NCBI GenBank assembly: GCA_008015835.1
Contig: SSGH01000013.1
Span: 248,001-312,000, forward strand
Direction of reading: 5' to 3'
Origin: Lysobacter sp.
Lineage (GTDB): Bacteria; Pseudomonadota; Gammaproteobacteria; Xanthomonadales; Xanthomonadaceae
Length of the DNA: 64,000 bases
Positions 59,485 through 64,000 of the stretch are shown here, piece by piece. The notes below the pieces were generated by a model that searched no databases, was not told where the DNA came from, and worked only from the letters and a program-made list of their open reading frames with translations. The position numbers were made by a program, and so were the translations under genes. The first letter of the stretch is position 1; each line of letters begins with the position of its first letter.

Positions 59485-60602
59485 GCGGCCTCCATCATGG
59501 ACACGAAGCGATCGAACAACGGCGCAACATCGTGCGGACCGGGGCTGGCTTCGGGGTGGCCCTGGAACGAGAACGCGGGGGCATCGGTCAGCGCGATGCC
59601 CTGATTGCTGCCGTCGAACAGCGAGCGATGGGTCACGCGCACGTTCGCGGGCAGCGTGGTTTCGTCGATGGCGAAGCCGTGATTCTGCGAGGTGATCATC
59701 ACTCGTCCGCCGTCGAGATCGATCACCGGATGATTCGCGCCGTGATGGCCGAATTTCATTTTGTGGGTTTGCGCGCCGGCCGCGAGGCCGAGCAATTGAT
59801 GACCGAGGCAAATGCCGAATGTCGGCAATTTCGCAGCGATGAATTCGCGAATCGCGGCGATGGCGTAATCGCAGGGCGCGGGGTCGCCGGGTCCGTTGGA
59901 GAGAAACACGCCGTCGGGTCGCATCGCGAGGACATCGGCGGCCGGCGTCTGCGCGGGCACGACGGTCACGTCGCAACCGCGCTCGGCCAGCATGCGCAAG
60001 ATATTCCGCTTCACGCCGAAGTCGTACGCCACCACCTTGAAGCGCGGCGATGCGACGACGAAGGCATCGTGGTCGAGATCGAGCTGGCCTTCGGTCCAGG
60101 GATACGCCGCGTCGGTGGTGACGACTTTCGCCAAATCCATGCCCTTGAGACCCGGAAACTTGCGCGCCGCTTCGAGCGCTTCGTCGACCTCGATGCGGCC
60201 GGCCATCAGCGCGCCGTTCTGCGCGCCGCGATCGCGCAGCAGGCGCGTGAGCTTGCGGGTGTCGATTTCGGCGATGGCAACGATGCCGCGCGCCTTCAGC
60301 CAGTCGGGCAAAGCGACGCGGCTGCGCCAGTTGCTCGGCCGCCGCGGCACATCGCGCACGATCAAACCGGAGGCCCAGACCTTCGCGGCTTCGTCGTCCT
60401 GGTCGGTGCAGCCGGTGTTGCCGATGTGCGGATAGGTCAGCGTGACCAATTGCCGCGCGTAGGACGGGTCGGTCAGGATTTCCTGATAGCCGGTCATCGC
60501 GGTGTTGAACACCGTCTCGCCGACGGAGAGGCCGGGCGCGCCGACGGAAACGCCCTCGAATACGGTGCCGTCTTCGAGGACCAGGATGGCGGGTTCGGTC
60601 AC
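59481..60602 (-). CDS. carA: Carbamoyl-phosphate synthase small subunit
   Basis: 373 residues. CarA supplies ammonia from glutamine. The N-terminal interaction domain begins [17 protein letters not shown]; the class I amidotransferase has Cys in [11 protein letters not shown] and the His/Glu pair near the C-terminus in [17 protein letters not shown] start (60600-60602). A promoter and a leader hairpin lie upstream. Confidence 0.96.
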   Translation of the reverse strand: MTEPAILVLEDGTVFEGVSVGAPGLSVGETVFNTAMTGYQEILTDPSYARQLVTLTYPHIGNTGCTDQDDEAAKVWASGLIVRDVPRRPSNWRSRVALPDWLKARGIVAIAEIDTRKLTRLLRDRGAQNGALMAGRIEVDEALEAARKFPGLKGMDLAKVVTTDAAYPWTEGQLDLDHDAFVVASPRFKVVAYDFGVKRNILRMLAERGCDVTVVPAQTPAADVLAMRPDGVFLSNGPGDPAPCDYAIAAIREFIAAKLPTFGICLGHQLLGLAAGAQTHKMKFGHHGANHPVIDLDGGRVMITSQNHGFAIDETTLPANVRVTHRSLFDGSNQGIALTDAPAFSFQGHPEASPGPHDVAPLFDRFVSMMEAA

Positions 60603-60625
60603 GGGCTTCGCCTAGTTGAGCTCAG

Positions 60626-60704
60626 AAAAGCGAGGTTGCAAAAAACCTCGGGCGCGGTTTTCCACCGGTCCGGGGGTGTGGGGTTCAGGCGAGCGGGAAT
60701 TGTA
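60626..60704 (-). promoter_or_regulatory. carA leader with attenuator-like hairpin
   Basis: On the minus strand a -10-like TACAAT (60699-60704) precedes a hairpin (CGAGGTT, 60644-60650 with 60631-60637) followed by CTTTT (60626-60630), 24 bases before the carA start. It looks like an intrinsic terminator in the leader. No leader peptide is convincing. It may instead be only the dapB terminator. Confidence 0.5.
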
Positions 60705-60842
60705 CCGATGCCGGCGGACCGACGCCAGCGAAAATCCTCGGCGAGATGAACCTCGGCGCGGTCCGCGGCTCGCCGCAAAGGCTCGGAACGAAGGCTGCGC
60801 GTCGCTCGGATCGGCGCCGCCGCCGTGCATGCGGCGGGGGCG

Positions 60843-61574
60843 TTACAGCAGATCGCGCAGTCGATAGCGCCCGGGCGCTCTGCCCACTAGGCGCGCGGCG
60901 GCGTGCAGCGCGCCGCGCGCGAAGATGTCGCGGTCGGCGGCGCGATGGATCAGTTCGATGCGCTCGCCCGCCGCCGCGAACTGCACCGTGTGCTCGCCGA
61001 CGATATCGCCCGCGCGCAGGCTGGCGTAGCGCGGCTGCGCTCCGCCGCGTTCGGCGGCGGCGCCCAGCGACAACGCGGTACCCGAGGGCGCGTCGCGCTT
61101 GCGCGTGTGGTGCTGTTCGACGATGTCGCAGTCCCAGCCCGGCAACGCCGCGGCGGCGCGTTCGACCAATTCGTCGAGGATGGCGATGCCGAGGCTGAAA
61201 TTGGAGGCCCAGAGCACCGGAATGCGCGCGGCGGCGCGGTCCATCGCGTCCCGCTGACTCGGATCGAGCCCGGTGGTGCCCGACACGAAGGCCGCGCCGC
61301 GCGATGCGCACAGCGCGAGGATCGCATCGAAGCCTTCCGGCAGGCTGAAGTCGATGGCGACATCGAACTTCGGCGCGTCGGCTAACGAGGCCGCCGGTAA
61401 AAAAGTCGGCGGACGCACGCTCGCCCCATCGCCCTCGCCGCCCGCGTCGCCGAAGGGCGAACGCGCGACCGAGGCGACCAGCACCAGATCGTCGCGTTCG
61501 GCCGCCAAGCGCGCGACGGCGCGGCCCATGCGCCCACTGGCGCCGTGAATGAGCAATCGGAGAGGCGTGGTCAT
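60843..61574 (-). CDS. dapB: 4-hydroxy-tetrahydrodipicolinate reductase
   Basis: 243 residues, NAD(P)H enzyme of lysine and diaminopimelate synthesis. Motifs: IHGASGRMGRAVARLA at the N-terminus, FVSGTTGLDPSQRDA, and the signature EQHHTRKRDAPSGTAL with catalytic His and Lys. Length is slightly short but complete, ending GRYRLRDLL. It is followed by the carA leader. Confidence 0.95.
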   Translation of the reverse strand: MTTPLRLLIHGASGRMGRAVARLAAERDDLVLVASVARSPFGDAGGEGDGASVRPPTFLPAASLADAPKFDVAIDFSLPEGFDAILALCASRGAAFVSGTTGLDPSQRDAMDRAAARIPVLWASNFSLGIAILDELVERAAAALPGWDCDIVEQHHTRKRDAPSGTALSLGAAAERGGAQPRYASLRAGDIVGEHTVQFAAAGERIELIHRAADRDIFARGALHAAARLVGRAPGRYRLRDLL

Positions 61575-61605
61575 CGCGTCAGCGTAGCGGCGGCGGCGGC
61601 CCGGC

Positions 61606-62742
61606 TCAATCCGCCGCGTTCGGCGGCGGCACGCATTCGAGCACGCGGCCCACGCCCGCGGCGTCGACCTGCGCGGCCACGGCGCCGAGCAACGCCGCGT
61701 CGACCTCCGCGCCGAAACCGATGCGGAAATGCACCTCGCCCGCCGGCGTGCGCGAAGAATGGATCGACGAGAGGCTGACGCCGTGGCGCTCGAAGGTGTC
61801 GAGCAGCGCGCGCAGCGCGCCCGGGCGGTCCTCCGGCAGATGCACGCTCATCGACGGGCGCTCGACCAGATCGGCCAGCAAGTAACCGACGCGTTCGAAG
61901 GCGTAATTGCCCTCGGCCAACAGCCGCTCGCCCAGCGCGTCGCGATTGGCGTCGAGGAAGCGCGCGCGGAACGCGGCGCGGGCGTCGGCGTCGCCGCGCG
62001 CGACCAAATCGCGCAGCGCGCCCAATTCGCCGAGCAGACGGTCGAGCATCTCCGGCACGTAGGGATTGCAGAACTGGATGTCCTCGTAGATCTGCGGATT
62101 CAGCGAGAGGATGCGGGTCATCATCGCCACATCCAGTTCGAACGACGCGGTGCGCAGCGGCAGCAGATCGCTCGCTGCGCCCAGCGCGGCGGCGTAGTCG
62201 CGCAGCACGCCGGCTTCGGCCAAATGGCTGGCGTGGACCATCGCTTGGATCAGGGCCATCGCGCGGTCGTGGCGTTCGGGCGCGACCCGCACGCATTCGG
62301 CCTGCAGCGCCTGCAGCAGATCCGACACCCAGGGCCGCCATGCGTCGAGCCGCGCTTCGCAGACGGCGAGTACGCGGCCTTTGAGCGTCGGCGATTTCGG
62401 CGGCGCGGTCATCGGGTGCAAACCGACCACCTCGGCCTGCGAACGCAGCATCGCCGCGACCGGCGCTTGTTTGATCGACGTGACGTCCAGCCACAACCGA
62501 CCGCGCTCGCGCCCCGACGAACGCTGCGCCCAGTCGTCGATGGTCGCGACGGTGTCGCGGATCGGGGCGGCGAACAGCAGCACGTCGGCGTCTTGCAGCA
62601 GGCGTTCGATCGGATCGCTCTCGGGCGCGGCCGGATCGTGCCCCAGGACGACGAGCCCCATGCGCGCCTCGAAAAACGTACGCAGCCAACGGCCGTACGC
62701 CCCGGCGCTGCCGACCAAACCGATGACGGGGGAACGCGACAT
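61606..62742 (-). CDS. tyrA: Prephenate dehydrogenase with ACT domain
   Basis: 378 residues. The NAD(P)-binding start is VIGLVGSAGAYGRWLRT; DVTSIKQAPVAAM and GLHPMTAPP (the dinucleotide and catalytic regions) follow. Residues about 290-365 are an ACT domain (EDRPGALRALLDTFERHGVS), so feedback by tyrosine or phenylalanine is likely. ATG at 62742. It lies 31 bases before dapB and may be co-transcribed with it. Confidence 0.88.
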   Translation of the reverse strand: MSRSPVIGLVGSAGAYGRWLRTFFEARMGLVVLGHDPAAPESDPIERLLQDADVLLFAAPIRDTVATIDDWAQRSSGRERGRLWLDVTSIKQAPVAAMLRSQAEVVGLHPMTAPPKSPTLKGRVLAVCEARLDAWRPWVSDLLQALQAECVRVAPERHDRAMALIQAMVHASHLAEAGVLRDYAAALGAASDLLPLRTASFELDVAMMTRILSLNPQIYEDIQFCNPYVPEMLDRLLGELGALRDLVARGDADARAAFRARFLDANRDALGERLLAEGNYAFERVGYLLADLVERPSMSVHLPEDRPGALRALLDTFERHGVSLSSIHSSRTPAGEVHFRIGFGAEVDAALLGAVAAQVDAAGVGRVLECVPPPNAAD

Positions 62743-62835
62743 GCCGACGATCCGAAGGTGGGGCTCGCATTCTGCCCGTTGGCGACGAGCGCGGGAATCC
62801 GCGGCGCGCAGGCGCTCGTCGAGCGCTCGAAACGA

Positions 62836-62861
62836 CGAACCCCGGCCGAAGCCGGGGTTCG
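62836..62861. terminator. Hairpin downstream of the subtilisin gene
   Basis: A perfect 11-bp stem (CGAACCCCGGC with its complement) and a CGAA loop lie 38 bases after the protease stop. The following T-run is short, so it may also be a 3' stabiliser. Confidence 0.6.
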
Positions 62862-62899
62862 CGGGTGGCGCGAATTCGCGCATTCACCGATAAATCGCA

Positions 62900-64000
62900 T
62901 CAGCAGGGCGCGTTCTGTACGGTCGTGAACGCATTGATGATGCCAGTGCCCATCGTGCCCACCGGCGGCGGCGGAGCGGCGAACGGTTTGATCCAGGTCT
63001 TGATCAGCGTTTCGACCTGCGCCGGCGCGCAATCGGCGGCGGGCTTCGACTGCATCAACGCGACCAAACCGGCCACGTGCGGCGACGCCATCGACGTGCC
63101 GCTGTAGTACACGTAGTTGTCGGCGCCCGGCACGGTGGTGCCGGCGTTCAACGTCGAAGCGATGCTCACGCCCGGCGCCGACACGTCCACGCCCGCGCCG
63201 AAGTTCGAGAAGCTGGCTTTCTTCGCCGCCGAGTCGGTCGCGCCGACGACGATCAGGCCCGCACCGGTGCAACTGGCCGGAGTGAAGCCCGAGACATTGG
63301 CGTTGCTATTGCCGGCAGCCACCACCACCGTGGTACGGCGGCCCAAGGCGCCGGTGATCGCCGTTTGCATCACCGAGCCGGCACAGGAACCGCCGCCGCC
63401 CAGGCTCATATTGATGACGGTCGCCTTGTTGGCGCCGACCGCCGGAACGCCCGGCACCGTACCGCCGGAGGCCCACGTCACCGCATCGGCGATGTCGGCC
63501 AGCGTGCCGCCGCAACGGCCGAGCGCGCGCACCGCCAACACCTTGGACTTGTAGGCCATACCGGCCACGCCGGCGGCGTTGTTGGTCACCGCGGCCACCG
63601 TGCCCGCCACGTGGGTGCCGTGCCAGCTCGAATTCGTGACCGGAGAGCCGGGGTAGCACAGATTGGGCGTCGGGCTCCAGTCGCCCGGATCCAGCGCGCT
63701 GGAGTCGCGGCCGTTACCGTCGTTCGCGGTGGCGACGTTGGTGATGAAGTCGTAACCGTTGATGATGTTGGCGTTCAGATCCACGTGCGGGCGATAACCG
63801 GTATCGATGACGGCGACGATCTTGCCGGCGCCGAGGAAACCGAGGTTCCAGGCTTGGTCGGCGTTGCTGCCGCCGATACCGCTCTGGAAGCCGTACTGCA
63901 GGTTGAAGAACGTGTCGTTCGGGGTCAGGGTCGGGTACAGACGGATATTCGGCTCGACCGAAGCGACATCCGGGTTGGCGGCGAGCTGACGCATCAATTG
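62900..64000 (-). CDS. Subtilisin-like serine protease (S8), partial
   Basis: The C-terminal 365 residues are in the window; the N-terminus lies beyond the edge. The catalytic triad is VIDTGYRPHVD (Asp), HGTHVAGTVAA (His) and SGTSMASPHVAGL (Ser), with the oxyanion region VAAGNSN. The visible start (LAANPDVASVEPNIRL) is the end of an I9-type propeptide, so a signal peptide is expected outside the window. It is a likely secreted degradative enzyme. Confidence 0.93.
   Translation of the reverse strand, partial: QLMRQLAANPDVASVEPNIRLYPTLTPNDTFFNLQYGFQSGIGGSNADQAWNLGFLGAGKIVAVIDTGYRPHVDLNANIINGYDFITNVATANDGNGRDSSALDPGDWSPTPNLCYPGSPVTNSSWHGTHVAGTVAAVTNNAAGVAGMAYKSKVLAVRALGRCGGTLADIADAVTWASGGTVPGVPAVGANKATVINMSLGGGGSCAGSVMQTAITGALGRRTTVVVAAGNSNANVSGFTPASCTGAGLIVVGATDSAAKKASFSNFGAGVDVSAPGVSIASTLNAGTTVPGADNYVYYSGTSMASPHVAGLVALMQSKPAADCAPAQVETLIKTWIKPFAAPPPPVGTMGTGIINAFTTVQNAPC

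Noticed and set aside
60612-60830. 72-residue frame as a carA leader peptide
   Set aside because: No ribosome site and an Arg-rich sequence without pyrimidine-type leader features; it also overlaps the leader hairpin.

Overview
The window is GC-rich bacterial chromosome, most likely from a gammaproteobacterium of the Lysobacterales (Xanthomonadales). The evidence is gene order: carA/carB, greA, rpfE, recJ, prfB, lysS, rpfG, rpfC, rpfF, rpfB and an aconitase A (RpfA in Xanthomonas) follow one another as in the Xanthomonas rpf (DSF quorum-sensing) region, and aat-infA-clpA-clpS and nudJ-mnmA-hflD are also present. I recognised no rRNA, tRNA, CRISPR array, phage or insertion sequence.

Left part (1-15,005): ftsK (cut by the window edge), rluF, trxB, two secreted proteins of unknown function in an AT-richer patch, a FemAB-like acetyltransferase with aat, infA, clpA and clpS, two more small secreted proteins, then nudJ-mnmA-hflD. 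Strong hairpin terminators close trxB and infA.

Centre-left (15,256-21,285): a tightly packed four-gene plus-strand unit. It encodes an alpha/beta hydrolase, a CHAT-like protein whose catalytic Cys is missing, an apparently intact CHAT protease, and a third caspase/gingipain-like protease. I recognise no described system with this composition; it is the best candidate for a new protease-based signalling or defence module.

Centre (21,450-45,918): acnB, a vapBC pair and acnA, then an enlarged rpf locus. Between acnA and rpfB lies a five-gene biosynthetic cassette: an AurF-like diiron oxygenase, a carrier protein, a thioester reductase fused to an alpha/beta hydrolase, a stand-alone adenylation enzyme and a HIT protein. 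A ketosynthase sits just upstream of rpfF in the same operon. A second carrier protein is encoded between rpfC and rpfG on the opposite strand, where Xanthomonas has rpfH. The locus therefore combines DSF synthesis (RpfF, RpfB), DSF sensing and c-di-GMP output (RpfC, RpfG) and a nearly complete carrier-protein pathway. lysS and prfB (with its programmed +1 frameshift) follow.

Right part (45,983-64,000): a membrane LytTR regulator divergent from a membrane acyltransferase; a large secreted mosaic protein (VIT, vWA-like, TonB-plug-like, TPR-like and DUF2135-like parts); recJ, rpfE, greA, carB, two small unknown genes, carA, dapB, tyrA and a subtilisin cut by the window edge.

Non-coding structure is unusually rich. 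There are two three-copy palindrome clusters in convergent intergenic gaps, a chain of five different hairpins after the first carrier-protein gene, an inverted REP-like pair between lysS and prfB, and a 116-bp near-perfect duplicate of the acnA 3' end just downstream of acnA.
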